From: Phellopilus nigrolimitatus
Lineage: Eukaryota > Basidiomycota > Agaricomycetes > Hymenochaetales > Hymenochaetaceae
Assembly: GCA_021029095.1 (NCBI GenBank)
Contig: JAJOHG010000008.1
Span: forward strand, 620,001-684,000
DNA: 64,000 bases
Direction: 5' to 3'
Below are positions 1-12,605 of this stretch, in pieces. Both the position numbers and the translations under genes were made by a program. The notes under the pieces were generated by a model. It saw only the letters and a list, made by a program, of their open reading frames with translations. It did not search any database and was not told the origin of the DNA. Every line of letters starts with the position of its first letter. Position 1 is the first letter of the stretch.

Positions 1-1290
1 CATCTCCTCCTGAGGCGAGTGTCTGTCGCGCGTTGGCGACGATCCAGACGGCTGGGGAAGCCTGGTTCTGTCACGGTCGTAGGAGCTTACTGAAGGCGGC
101 GGAGGTAGAGCTGCGGCGTTGCTGGGCCTCCGTTCTCGCAGCATCTCTGGACCTTGTTTCGTATCCCGATCGGGGGAGTATCGCTCGCGCTTACTGTCTC
201 CGGAAACCGCGATGTCGCGACCGTTCGTTGGGGAATGACGCTCGCCAGGTCCAAATCCAGGAGGAATAACGGGGCCACTAAGCCGCCTACTTCTTGGTGC
301 ATCGACCTGCATACGCGAGTCATCCCTGCGCGGTGGCGGTACGTCCCGAGGGGCAGATCCAGTGAATCGGACGCTAGGTCCGGTCCCAATCTTTGGTGGA
401 CTAGGACGAGACGCTGAAGGACCCGGCGGAAAGACCAAAGGCTTTTCGGAGTCCGAGCCGCTGCCTCGCCTGCGACTTGAGCCAGAATCCCCACTTCCGC
501 TGCGTGGACGAGTCAAATCTTCTCCACCACGAGGAAGGGGCCGGCCCTGCGACTTCACGGTGACAGAAGAACTAGGCATAGGAAGAGAAGCGGGGAGGGG
601 GAGGGGAGAGTCGGGAGGGGATGGCGCTGAGCTGGAGGTCATAGCATCACCAGGGCCCGGGTTTGTAATCATTAATACGGAATTCCTACGTCCGGGGGGC
701 TCTGGCCGCGAAACGGTAGTAGACGTCGCCGTCGTCATGGATTGCGTAGTCGTGTCCAAAGAAGACGTTGAGTAGCTTGTAAGAGTATCAGATTCGTTTT
801 CAGAGCGTTCATAGATGAAAGCATTGGGAACATGTGCGTTAGGGTAGATCTTGAAGCCCCCGTTCGTAGAGCTGTTTTTCGAATTGTTTCGATCTACAGG
901 CGGCATTTGGGCTCCAGAAGATGCTGATTTATATTCAGGCCTAGAAACGTTCGACGATGCCGATACATATTGCGGCGCGGGAGCCTGCGTGTATCCGGGA
1001 GCGGTCTTTGTCGGAGGATGACCTGGGTACCCGTAGGAGGGCGTTGCGAGTCAAGAGAGTAGGGAGCAGAGCCAGAGAAACCATATTGTATTGGTATAGT
1101 CTGCGGCGCTAGGGTATGCGTTTGTACCGGTACAGTCCTCGGTACGTGCGCCATGGTAGTCTGCTGGAAGAAACCCGCTGTCAGCGCCCCGATGACTCGC
1201 CCACCGCGTCGACCGACCTTCTGGGCTTTTAACTGGGCCTTCCTCCCGAGGGGCATGGGGGTTGTATGCCAACCGAGCATCGACAGCATC
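1..1290 (-). CDS. Partial Pro/Ser/Arg-rich protein, C-terminal side cut by the window edge
   Basis: On the minus strand a frame stays open from about 1040 to position 1, roughly 345 codons, and leaves the window with no stop. It is low-complexity and rich in Ser, Pro, Arg and Gly, with stretches such as GGFKIYPNAHVPNAFIYERS (about 850-790) followed by SR- and PP-rich runs. Upstream, a frame with the same flavour (MAHVPRTVPVQTHTLAPQ, 1154-1100) is preceded by a plausible 52-nt intron ending TTTCTTCCAG near 1165. It does not join the downstream frame without a shift near 1040-1050, because the intervening DNA holds no usable intron. No domain is recognised and the composition suggests a disordered protein. 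The true start, possibly as far up as 1596, and the function are unknown. Confidence 0.5.
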
Positions 1291-1596
1291 TCGGTGTTGG
1301 GTGGTAAGGGTTTATGAGTTCATGTACGATGACGGGGACCATTGATCGCCTTCTTATATAGAAGAGCATAGAAGAGAAGGAGAAGACGATGACCTGATAC
1401 ATCGAACATGTTGGTTTCCGCGCCACTCGCATGAGCCCCTAAGCTGGACGCCTACACGAGGAGAATGTGCAACCTTGAGAAGCATGTTGGTGACGACGGG
1501 CGTCCGCACACACTGTACACGTGTCGCGCTCGAGCTGAAAAGGGGAGTCTTCTTGATTGACCTATACATTAACGAAGAAGCCTGCTTTTCGGCCAT

Positions 1597-2321
1597 GTCA
1601 TGGCAAGGCTAAACGGTGAGGCTGAATATGAGGTCGATCGCGGTGTTTGTGCTGCTCGCGAAAATGAACTTTCTTCGGAAATTTTGGAACTTAGCCATAC
1701 TTATAGAGACGGGAGATACCACACAGAAGACACTCTAAATGCTATCACGTGTGTGCCTTCGACATCAAATAACATAAGGATTGAACGTTCCGTGGAGGAA
1801 CGCAAGTGACTCGCAAAATAGGGTCACGGTACTTGAATTCGAAATAAATTCCAAAAGTGAGTACATGTATCTAATTGAAGACCGTCACTCACTAGTGTCA
1901 GAGCCATGCCGAAAACCTGGTGATGAACAGATGCCGGGAGCTACAAGCACTGGTGGTTATACTCCTCATTATCTTCCTCGGCTTATGATCAAACAAACAT
2001 TTTACTTTCCAAGCTCTAAGATCCTTCACAGCATAAATGAAGAGAGTGTGTATTAGCAAGCTAGGCTGATTTGTATTGACCAAGATATCTGTGAAGTTGA
2101 TCGTGGCAGAACAAGCTGGTGGTATACAGCAAGACACCACGCATATGTGATGTATTCGTGGGAATGCCCTGCTTTGTCATTTTAGGGCTTCCTCCTCCCC
2201 GTCGCATCTTGTTTGGTGCTCTGTGAGCCATATTGTCATTTCTTCCAAGCCTAGGCATTCAGCGTCCGTGCTTCAGTGTTTCAAGTGTGGAGACGAAGCA
2301 AAACAAGAACGACTTGCTGGC
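1597..2321. other. Intergenic stretch without a supported gene
   Basis: Short open frames exist on both strands here, but none shows family resemblance, splice structure or a protein-like composition. The 3' part must carry the CFT1 promoter and leader. No tRNA-like or repeat structure was noticed. Confidence 0.4.
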
Positions 2322-5300
2322 ATGCAAGCCTTACGCTACGAACTTCTTTCTCCGAGTGGGGCAGAATACGCAGCGAGCCTGAAGCTTCTACCATCCACTG
2401 TCAACAGAAGACGATCTCGAGATGCAGGAGAAGATTTTCCAAAGGCAGTCTGCAATGTGGTCGTAGCTCGTTCAAATTGGCTTCGAATATATGAAATAGT
2501 CGAAGAGAGCGCTCCGGTGCAGCTAGGCCAAGGAAGGGGTAACTGGTCACGTATGAGGAGGGACACGGAAGCGGTTGAGGGCGAAGTTGAGATGGACACG
2601 CAAGGAGAAGGATTCGTCAACATGGGCGCAGTCAAGGTAGTCCCACTACTCTTCGTCTTGTCTACAACTTTTTGTGGTTACCGACTCAATGCAATAAACG
2701 TTTTGACTTGCTGTGATCTTTTAGTCTGCTTCAGCAATGAACCCGACGTCGGCGACAACGTTTCGCTTCTACTTTATTCGTGAATACCGTCTTCATGGCA
2801 ATGTCACTGGAATCGAAGCTGTAAAGATTGTTTCAACGGCGGAGGATAATCTTGACCGTCTTGTAGTATCGTTCAAAGATGCAAAAGTCAGTTTGCTACC
2901 TTCGCTTTTAGGATGCCTCACTGAACTTTCCTAGGTTGCACTGCTGGAATGGTCTATTCCAGTGCACGATCTTATAACTGTCTCTATACATACTTATGAA
3001 CGAGCACCTCAAATGGTAAGCATGCGTAGTATCTTTGTGTGTTTAGTCTCGTAATACATTTTATAGGCATCTTTGGATCCTGTGGCATTCAAAGGAGTCC
3101 TGCGAGTTGACCCAAACTCGCGCTGTGCCGCTTTATTGCTTCCTAGAGACGCCCTCGCCGTTCTCCCGTTCTACCAAAGTCAGGCAGATTTAGACTTGAT
3201 GGATTTAGACCAATCTCTCGGAAAGTGCGCATCCACTTTTTTTTTTCTTCCAAAGAGAAATAATAACCACGGACCAGAGAGATACCATACTCTCCGAGCT
3301 TCATCATTGATTTCCCCGATGATGTGGATATTCGAGTTCGAAATATCGTTGACTTTGCCTTCCTTCCTGGGTTCAACAACCCAACTGTCGCTCTCCTTTT
3401 TCAGACGCAGCAAACTTGGACAGGGTACGCTTCTTGTATCCTACTACAGTAATTAATTCTAATCTAATGCTAATAGGCGCCTCAAAGAATACAAAGACAC
3501 ATGTCACTTATTCATCTTTACCCTTGACCTTGTTACTCGCAAATATCCAATTATCACTGCAGTCGAGAACCTGCCCCACGACTGCTTTTCTATATTACCA
3601 TGCAGTAGCTCTCTGGGTGGCACAGTCATTCTTAGCTGCAATGCGCTCATTTACGTCGACCAGGCTTCGCGCAAGACTGCGCTTCCCGTGAACGGCTGGG
3701 CAGCGCGCGTATCAGATATGCCCATGCAGGCTCTCCGCACGGAAGAGGAAGAGCGCGACCTGAATCTCGAGGGAGCCTGTGCTGCGTTCGTAGACGAACG
3801 CACTTTCTTCGTTATTGCGCTCGATGGAATGATATACCCAGTCGAGATCGTGATGGACGGCAAAATCGTGACGCGCCTGTCGATGGGCGCTGCGATGTCG
3901 CAAACGACAATCCCTGTTTTTGTAAAAAGTATAAGCATTGGCATCAGTGGCAACGGTGAGCGTGCTCAAGGCGATCTGCTGTTTCTGGGAAGCACCGTGG
4001 GCCCGTCGGTGCTTTTGAAGACAACAAGAACTGAGGAGGAAGTTCCGAAGGACGTGAAACAGGATGGAACTTCACCTGCAGCTGTCGCCGACTTTCCGCA
4101 AGCCATAGATATCGATGACGAGGATGGTGCGTACTATTGGAACGATCACTTAGCTTCAAATAATGACACAAATGTTAAAAAGATATTTATGCCGACGTCA
4201 TCAAGGAGACGCAAACAGTACCCAGTCATCTTTCAAATGGTCACTTGTCGAATGTTGAGACTAGAACAATCATTCACCTGTCGTTGTGCGACTCTTTGTT
4301 TGCATACGGGTCTATAAATGACATGGCTTTCGCGCTAACTAGAAATGGGGTGCGTATTGCCTTTTCACCGAGCGTAAGCTTATCTCATGAAATCTATAGG
4401 ACAGGCCAGCGGCGGAGCTAGTTGCTGCGACTGGCTATGGGAAGCTGGGAGGGTTCACGCTATTCCAGGTACGTACTTCTCCATTGACGTCTTCTTTGTA
4501 TTGACGCTGTTGATCGTTAATCGTACTTCTCGTTAATCGTACTTCTCAGAGGAATTTGCCAACGCGTACGAAGCGGAAACTACACGTTGTTGGAGGTGCT
4601 CGGGGCGTGTGGTCTTTGCCAGTCCGCCAGCCTTTGAACTTTAGCGGATCATCTACAGAACGAACGCGTGGATCGGCTTCCGAGATATTCGATACGATCA
4701 TCGTGAGCACAGATGCGAACCCTTCGCCCGGTTTAACTAGAGTACGTGTTTTTGTTCATTGGCTTCTCTAGGAAATGCAATGTTGAAGCTAATATTGCAG
4801 TTCGCTTTGCGAACGTCGCGGAACGATGTTGCGATTACAACACGTCGGACGGAAACTACGATTGGTGCAGCGTCGTTTTTTCAACGGACTGCAATTTTGC
4901 ACGTCACCACTGATCTCGTTCGAGTGCTCGAGCCCGGTTAGTCCCTCAGATAGCATTAACCCATGCAAAAGAGCAGACAAGTCTAACGATTGGCTCCTGT
5001 GCTTGAATAAGATTGCAGCGAGCGACAATGCATCAAAGACATGGATGGCGTTGTTAAGCGGCCAAAAATCCGTTACTGCTGTATCTCAGACCCATTCGTT
5101 CTCATTATCCGTGAGGATGATTCCCTTGGGCTCTTCGTCGGGGATGCAGAGCGCGGGCGCATTCGAAGAAAGGATATGACTCCGATGGGTGAAAAGGTCG
5201 GCACCATTATGTCTTGATTGTCTTATAAAATAGATTTTGAACAGCATTGTTACACCACTAGGTATCTCGGTATTCTGCTGGTTGCTTTTTTTCAGACCAA

Positions 5301-8042
5301 AGTGGAATTTTCGAGTTACATACCAACCCAAAGTCTACTGCTTCAGACAACAAGCAGAAGGGTGCGACCGCGTCGCTTGAGTCAGCCGTCGACGCACAGC
5401 GTGGAACTCAGTGGCTTATTCTCTGTCGGCCACAGGGCGTGATAGAGGTAAGTATCCACCCTTTTTTTATCTCGCTAAATTGACTCGCCGACTCCGTCTA
5501 CCTTGTCCAGATCTGGACTTTACCAAAATTAAGTATCGTGTATTCGACGTCGATCATCAAAGACCTGCCATCCGTATTGTCAGATTCGTTTGACCCTCCC
5601 GCGGTATCGCTGCCCGAAGACCCGCCGCGAAAACCCCAAGAGCTTGATGTCGATCAACTGCAATTCGCTCCGATAGGTGGAGCATCCCCTCAACCTCATT
5701 TAATAGTAGCTATTTCAATGATATCATCGAATATGTCTTACTGATCTAATTCCCGTACTTCCCAGGTACTATTACGCTGTGGACAAATGGCCATTTACCA
5801 AGGGGTTGCTATTGAAAAGCCTGAGTGGCCGGAAAGTCCGCCTCGGAATACCACTCTGCAAGTCAATTTTGTGAGAATGGCCTCTCGATCCTTCGAGCCG
5901 CGGCAGAACGAGACAACGGAGAAATCGTCATTGATATCGGAACAAAAGCGAATCTTCCGGAACCTCGTTACGTTCACGACGTCGCCCACGCCTGAATCGA
6001 CGCTCTCAGGCGTGTTTGTCACGGGAGATCAGCCGTCATGGATTGTGTGCACTGACAAAGAGGGTCTTAGGATTCACTCATGCGGTTACCAGGTCGTCAA
6101 TTCATTCACGACGTGCTCAGTCTGGGACTCCAAGGGTGATTTTTTGATGCACACTGACGAGGTTTGTGTCATGCTTGCATGTCTGTTCATATGGAATTCC
6201 ACTGATACTGACGCATCTATTCAGGGCCCATGCCTCCTGGAGTGGATGCCTGACATGAATTTAGGCACTAAGATGCCTTCTAGATCTGTCCCTCAGCCTC
6301 GAACATATACCAACGTGACGTTTGATGCAACAACCGGGCTTGTGGTTGCTGCCTCCTCAATCCACAATTTGTTCACCCTTTTCGATGAAGATGGGAATAA
6401 ATTGTGGGAGCCTGACGGTTAGTATTGTTTGCTTACATCTTGGCGATGGAAGCTAATTCCTTTATTCCAGCGCCGAATGTAAACTATCCTCAATCTGAAA
6501 TGTCGACGCTGGAACTCTTTCCATCAGATTTCTCATGCGTGATGGATGGGTGGGTGTTTACATCTATTTATACGTCTGCCGTCTCATTTACGTTTGGAAT
6601 TTCCCTTGAATTAGGTACGAATTTCAGCCTAATGAGTTCGTCAATGGGTTGGAATGCATTCAGCTTGAAACACAAAGCACAGAAAGCGGCATGAAAGATT
6701 TCATCGCCGTCGGCACAACAGTAAACAGGGGAGAGGATTTGGCCGTCAAGGGCGCGGTAAGCATTCCATCTGATCACTTCATATAAGTACTATATTCTTG
6801 AACATTCACAACTTCCTACAGACGTACGTATTTGACATCGTAGAAGTTGTGCCGGATCCCGAGAAGGCTCAGACAAGATGTTTCAAGCTTCGCATGTTAT
6901 GCAAGGATGATGCAAAGGGGCCTGTCACGGCATTATGCGGAATGAATGGGTACCTTGTTTCATCTATGGGACAGAAAGTACGTGCTATATTGAAACGGTA
7001 GGGCTATGTTGTTCTCAGAATTTCTTCATACATAGATTTTTGTTCGTGCACTCGATCTCGACGAGCGGCTCGTGGGTGTCGCCTTTTTGGATGTTGGGAT
7101 ATACGTCACGTCTCTGCGCTCAATCAAGAACCTCCTTCTTGTCGGGGATGCGGTGAAGAGTGTGTGGTTCGTCGCCTTCCAGGTAGCGTTTTTACCTCTT
7201 TTGTCATGCTGAAGAATACTTGAGAACTGACCAAGAGGGCCTTTGTAGGAGGACCCATTCAAGCTTGTGGTCATCGCGAAGGACATACAGCCGCTCTGCG
7301 TCGCCACTTCTGATTTCTTGTTCGCATCTTCTGGCCTGTTTTACATTGTTTTAAGTGACGAGGAAGGCATCGTTCGACTACTTGAGTACGACCCTTTAGG
7401 TATGCACCTTGCAGGATTTATATATTCCCATACATTCTTAAACATCGATACATTAGACCCCGAATCGCGGAACGGACAATACCTCCTACGCCGCACTGAA
7501 TTCCATGGACAAATGGAAAGTCATGCAACAGCACTTGTCGCGCGCCGCCTACCCGGAGACGAGGGCCTTGTTCCGGAGGCTCGGCTTTTAAGCGGTAATG
7601 CATTTCGGGATAGGGTTTATTTCGGAAACCAGTTTCTGATTGCGGTTTTATGAATAGGGGCAGCAGACGGCTCGATGTACGCGCTGACGCCCGTCGACTC
7701 AGAGGAAGCCGCGAAAAGGCTGCAGCTTCTGCAAGGTCAGCTCTCACGGAACATGCAGCACGTTGCGGGGCTGAACCCACGAGCATTCCGGTACGATATT
7801 TTTTGTCGATGCGAATCAACAACGGTTTAAAGTCATTGCAACTCATTTTACTCGACTCTAACAACAGAATCGTACGCAACGAGTCCGTGTCCAGGCCGCT
7901 TTCGAAGGGGATCCTAGATGGGAATCTGCTAGCTGCATTCGAAGAATTGCCAATCCCGCGACAAAATGAGATTACACGGCCAATTGGCACTGAAAGACTC
8001 ACAGTGCTCAAGGATTGGATGTCGCTGAGTGGGCCTTGGTAG
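2322..8042 (+). CDS. CFT1: Cleavage and polyadenylation specificity factor subunit 1 (CPSF160/Cft1)
   Basis: Large scaffold subunit of the nuclear cleavage/polyadenylation complex that recognises pre-mRNA 3' ends. The protein opens MQALRYELLSPSGAEYAASL and soon has NVVVARSNWLRIYE, the hallmark N-terminus of Cft1/CPSF160. It continues through typical beta-propeller blocks (LRVDPNSRCAALLLPRDALA; NPTVALLFQTQQTW; DGNYDWCSVVF) to a C-terminus DWMSLSGPW resembling the family end. At least twenty short introns interrupt it. The first exons are 2322-2636, 2725-2886, 2935-3015 and 3067 onward, all joining in frame. The start at 2322 gives the standard family N-terminus; an in-frame ATG at 2223 would add a non-conserved leader. 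Length, about 1.4 thousand residues, fits the family. Later exon limits were not all resolved. Confidence 0.93.
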
Positions 8043-8140
8043 AGTAGACAAGTAATAAGAACGTCGTAATTATCGAAAATGTAGCATTAGCTATTATTTA
8101 GTGTCGTAGTGTACCGTGGGAAAGTGATTGCTTGCCGAAT

Positions 8141-8157
8141 CGCGTCGCGTCGCGTCG
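8141..8157. promoter_or_regulatory. CGCGTC repeat upstream of the PNKP-like gene
   Basis: A 17-bp run cgcgtcgcgtcgcgtcg lies about 140 bp before the proposed PNKP start. The identical 17-mer occurs at 26343-26359, 79 bp before the first E(z)-like gene, where it is extended to include ACGCGT, the MCB core bound by MBF-type cell-cycle factors. Regulatory meaning is inferred only from position and the shared sequence. Confidence 0.4.
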
Positions 8158-8296
8158 AACCCATCTCTTCGAGCTTTACACTATTCACGTCTCGTTGGGC
8201 GCCGTTTTGACGATTCTGCAGCTGTAACGTCTATACTGACTCGAACTTGTCTTACTGTGAATATCGAACATTCGTCTTTAGCCCGTTTCTATCTGC

Positions 8297-10215
8297 ATGG
8301 GTTAGTGAGACATCTGCGTTAACGATTTCCAGTCCCGCCGTTATTTATTGACACATTGAGCAGCAGCTGCACCAAGTAACTCTTCATCAGCTTCTGCAAA
8401 CCCTGTTTCGAGGAAGCGATCATCGAAAGATGCGGGGCTTACTTCCAAATCAGAGCCACCCGCGAAACGAGGTTCGCTGTCCTTTAGTGTGGAATGTCTA
8501 TCCGGAGAGTAACCACATCACAACTCTAACAACAGTATTTCCTATCTTTGGTAAATCCTCGGACATCTTACCTCAAGACGAACCGTCTGGGCCTTTCCGC
8601 TGGAGGCGACTTCCGTCTCTGACCGCATCCTGTCTTTATGGCGAAAACTCAGCTCCGGAAATCCGGACGAAGATAGCTGCGTTCGATCTGGACGGGACAG
8701 TCATCAAGTGGTCTTCTTTCAATAATGGATCTCAATGGGAATACTGGAATAAAAAGGTCCCGCAAGCCTTAAAGCAAGCTCATGAATCGGGGTATGTGAT
8801 GTTTCTTCTTGGTCTTTCCGTGCATTGATCACCGTTCCGCCACTTTCCTAGGTACACTGTGGTTTTCTTCAGTAATCAGTGCTTGCATGAGAAAAAGCTG
8901 GTACAATGGAAGCAAAAAATACCCTCTATCGCCAAGGCTGTACGTGTCTAGCACCCGCGACAAAAAATCTAGCCTGAATCCTGTTTCTATAGTTGCACGA
9001 CGTCCCATTCGTGATATTTGCTGCCACCGCTAAAGATGTGTACAGAAAGCCCATGCCTGGGATGTGGGTAGCTCTGGAGAAACTCGCGTTGGAAGCAGGG
9101 ATTACTATAGGTACTTGACATGAGTACGGCGCTCGCTTTCTTCGATCTCTGAACACAACTATTATAGATAAAGCTCAGTCTTTCTTCGTCGGTGACGCTG
9201 CTGGTAGGAAAGCAGACTTCTCTGGAACGGACAGGAAATTTGCATTGAACTTGAACTTGCAGTTTTATACTCCCGAAGTGAGCAACCCTTTTTATCTCTA
9301 TTGGCCTTGCTTTGGACCATCGTTTATATCTATGTTTTTATAGGAGTACTTCTTGCACCAAGCACCCGAGGTTTATACTCTTCAGGGATCTCATGTGAGT
9401 AGCCTGCTTCCAACAGAAAGTTAGTCTTTCCTCTAGATGCACGCGTTAATACCATTGAAGCTGATGACTGACGGTCGCAGTTCCAAGAATCACTCCGACA
9501 TCTTCACCAATCCTACCAATGGCGTCAAAGAAGCAAGCAGAGATAGTTATTTTTGTCGGATCGCCCGCCTCGGGAAAGACAACCTACTATGAGAGTGTCT
9601 TTCTTCCAGCAGGCTATGTACACGTCAATCAGGACAAGCTGGGGAGTCGTGCCAAATGTATGAAGACTGCAGAAGAATATGTCAAGAAAGGCGTCAGCTG
9701 CGTGATAGGTCTGGAATGCCCCTTCCCTATCTTTTGTTTATGTACCTGACCCGCGTCCTGCTGTAGACAATACAAACAGAGATAAAAAGACCCGACAGCA
9801 TTATCTAGATTTGGCGAAGACCTTGGACGTTCCAATCAGGTCTATTTTGACTCTTTTCGTATGTGCATTGAAGACTGAGCTAAGGCAGGTGTTTTTGGTT
9901 CAAATCGTCGCCGGAGCTCGCATGGCATAACAATTTATATCGCGCCTTCTGTCTCCCCTTGCTTGCGGAAACGACAACAGCGGTTGCCAAGGTATTTCAT
10001 TCTGAGCTCTCCTCGTAGGTTGATTGATGTTGATGAGATTATAGTCGGACAGAAAGCTCATTCCCTATACTGCCTTTTTATCTTTTGCGCAAGGATTCGA
10101 AGAGCCTTCTGTCCACGAGGGGTTCCACGATGTGAAGACGGTGAATTGGATTTTCGAAGGGGACAGTTCAAAAGAGCGTTTCTGGAAAATGTGGCTGCAG
10201 ATAGATGGCAAGTGA
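8297..10215 (+). CDS. PNK1: Bifunctional polynucleotide 3'-phosphatase/5'-kinase (Pnk1/PNKP type)
   Basis: Restores ligatable DNA ends during single- and double-strand break repair, removing 3'-phosphates and phosphorylating 5'-hydroxyls in the nucleus. A basic Ser/Lys leader with a PPAKRG-like nuclear signal (8364-8500) precedes the HAD phosphatase domain with [14 protein letters not shown] near 8670, YTVVFFSNQ (8850) and [13 protein letters not shown] (9185). The kinase domain follows, with Walker [15 protein letters not shown] (9555) and a C-terminus ending [10 protein letters not shown]. As in other fungal enzymes no FHA domain is seen. The start is inferred: ATGG at 8297-8300, an intron 8301-8363, then an in-frame [10 protein letters not shown]. 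The join of the leader exon to the VFPIFGKSS exon near 8535 is unresolved, so the N-terminus is less certain than the catalytic parts. Confidence 0.88.
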
Positions 10216-10394
10216 TGCCGCATACTTGTACACTTTTTACAAAATGGATTTAATTTGTTTTGGTATATGATGCTGTGGTTATTCGTGTCTACAAGAGCGA
10301 CTCGTTACTCCTCCTGTGCGGCGAGTCCACTTAGGTCTCTTGTTGTGCTGCAATCGAAAAAGATCATTAGGTTGCAGCGAGAATGGGAAGGGAA

Positions 10395-11104
10395 CTACAC
10401 GACGCACTCGTTGACACTTCCAAAGAACTCGATGCGATCGATTCGGGTCGTTTCTTCATCGCCTTGATTGCTTGCGACAAAAATCTAGTAAATAAGGATA
10501 ATAATAAGTTTCTTTTTGCATAGACGCGTCACTCAGATTCCACAAAGATGCGTACGTGTAGGCTGTTGACATTCTGGAAACGGACGTAATGCAGTTGGAT
10601 GGGCTTGCCCGAGCGGGCATCCTCTTCGCTACGGACGAACGCTTGTGCCGTCTGCGCGTCCTCCACGTCCTCAAAGCCGATGGATGGTTGATTTACGAAT
10701 ATCCGGACGTCCTGCGGGGCCTGGGATATGTGCGCTTCGTTTGTGTGGATCACCAGGCTCCGTACGCGAACTTTCTGGTTGAACTGACGGGGACAGCATA
10801 AGTCAACGATAGTCGCTCCGATTCAGAACTCACAAAGACGTTAAGAAGCAGCTGCTCGTCCGCATCGCTCTCCAAGAAGGCGGCATCGACTGGGGCGTCC
10901 TTAGATAGGATGCTCTTCAAGGGGTGCTCGTGGGCTTCGTTGAGGCAGTTGACCTGAGATGGATCGAGCTGGTCACGGAGGCTCTTCTGCATGCGTCCGA
11001 CGGGAGAGGGAGAAAGCAAAAGGTCATGAGGAGCTTGTCTGTCAAAGGGCTTTTCTACGTACGTCGCCAGTGTCCTTGGACCCAGCGGTCAGAGTCGTGC
11101 TCAT
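10395..11104 (-). CDS. PITH domain protein (TXNL1/PITHD1-like, without thioredoxin domain)
   Basis: The PITH domain is the proteasome-interacting beta-sandwich found at the C-terminus of thioredoxin-like protein 1 and alone in PITHD1. The product starts MSTTLTAGSKDTGD, then after an intron NCLNEAHEHPLKSIL and DADEQLLLNVF, then FNQKVRVRSLVIHTN, IGFEDVEDAQ and IQLHYVRFQNVNSLH. The last exon (from about 10484 down) gives IFVASNQGDEETTRID, the diagnostic PITH end, and stops at 10395. Four exons join in frame across GT...AG introns. About 170 residues and no CXXC thioredoxin motif suit the stand-alone class. It converges on the PNKP gene with about 180 bp between stops. The last intron begins with bases encoding a near repeat of IFVAS (see findings). 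Confidence 0.87.
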
Positions 11105-11299
11105 GGCGGTTTGAAAGAAAGTAGGTGACAGCCGCATTCCCAGTGTATGTATGCGTGTACCCCTTACAGACGACGCGTATATGCAGCGCGTAATTGGCAC
11201 AGCCTCCCCAGCTTACAACTAGCTGTGAATTTTTATAACTGATCCGTACATTATTATGCGAGTAGTTAAAGTTGGTTTTCCCTTCAGTTTTCAACAATC

Positions 11300-12605
11300 T
11301 CACGTTCCGGTACTTCCAGGAGGCCCTCTCATCCTAATTCTGCTTTTCCCTCCGTCGCTTTTCTCCTCCGGCTCCGAGTTCTTTTTTGCTGCCTCCTGGC
11401 GCGCCTTTGCGTCCCGCACAGCCTCGCCCTCTTTACGCCATTCTTTGCGCTCGTATGCGTCCCAGTCGTCCTTCGCGTCGACCCAGCGCTCCTGAACATC
11501 GTGCACGTTGCTGCGCACGCCCGGCAGCGGGCCCGCGGCGCTCGAAAAGAGTGCGTACGTGTTCGGGCGGCCGGCGTCGGAGTTAGGCTGGGAGCTGGAG
11601 ATAGGGACGGTACCCGCAGGCGCAGACCCTGGGGGAGGAACGTAGACGTACCCGGTCGCGCGGTCGATCGCGTGCGTGAGGTGTAGCATCGAATGTTTGT
11701 CCTGCAGAGAGATTATATGCGAAGGTTAGATAGTGTGTTCATGTCGTGTACTTACCTCGACAGCGAGCGTTTCAAAGCCCACAAGCGCGTAGTCCTCGAT
11801 CAGCGAGCAGATTGCCATGTTGAGGGCGGCGTACCGCGGCGACGCGGATGATAGGAGGTTTTCGAGGTGTGAGAGGTCCTGTACTTCCGTGTAGAAATCG
11901 AGATTGAAATCTGTTGTTTGGACGTTGAGTACTATACTACATGATGGTAGTGTATTTGAGGAAGGCGCACCGAGTTCACCGTACTGAGTGATTAGGTCAA
12001 TCTTGGAGAGCACGTTTATGTGCGGGAGCTCGAGGTGCAGCATCGTCCGCAGCGATAGAAGCAAGACTGACACGTACTTGGACGCGTCCGTCACGTAGTG
12101 TGCATCACACAGATGCACGCATGCTAGCTAGACGATGAGCATTTAGATTTTTCTTTTCTTTTTCTTTCTCATGAAAACATGGCGAAATGTGGAAGAAACC
12201 CGCACTACGCACCCGGAAACCGCGCTTGGTGAGCTTCTCGATGATGCGCTTCAGGCTTTCGTGGTTCGTGCTGAGCTCAACCTGGCCGGGGAGGTCGAAC
12301 AATACATAAGCATCCTTCCCGAGGGCCTGCAGGCGGACGTCGAGCCAGTCGAAGTTGGCGTCGAGGTACTCCATGCAGTAGAGCATGGCGCCGTTCGGAC
12401 CTAAGCCGTGCTCAACCATGACATCCTCGAGAGTGACGAGCGACGCAATGTCGAGGGCGCATGGATACGGTATGTTCTCGTTGGCGGGGTCGAGGTTGAC
12501 GATGGAGATGGGGCGGTCGAGCGCGGTAAAGAGCTGGTGTTTCCCGTACGCGTAGGTGGACTTGCCACTGCCGGGCGAGCCTATGACAATCTCACCAAAC
12601 GGCAT
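11300..12605 (-). CDS. GPN2: GPN-loop GTPase 2
   Basis: GPN GTPases act with GPN1/NPA3 and GPN3 in assembly and nuclear import of RNA polymerase II. The protein begins MPFGEIVIGSPGSGKSTYAY (P-loop) and has NLDPANENIPYPCALDI, the signature GPN tripeptide in GLGPNGAML, G3 DLPGQVE and G4-like NVLSKID. C-terminal conserved blocks are LITQYGEL / DFNLDFYTEVQDL, split by an intron, and ENLLSSASPRYAALN. Four exons join cleanly, and the last (11300-11700) encodes a charged tail. The start at 12605 matches the family; an upstream in-frame ATG at 12683 would add about 26 non-conserved residues. It is transcribed divergently from SEC31 with about 475 bp between starts. Confidence 0.93.
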
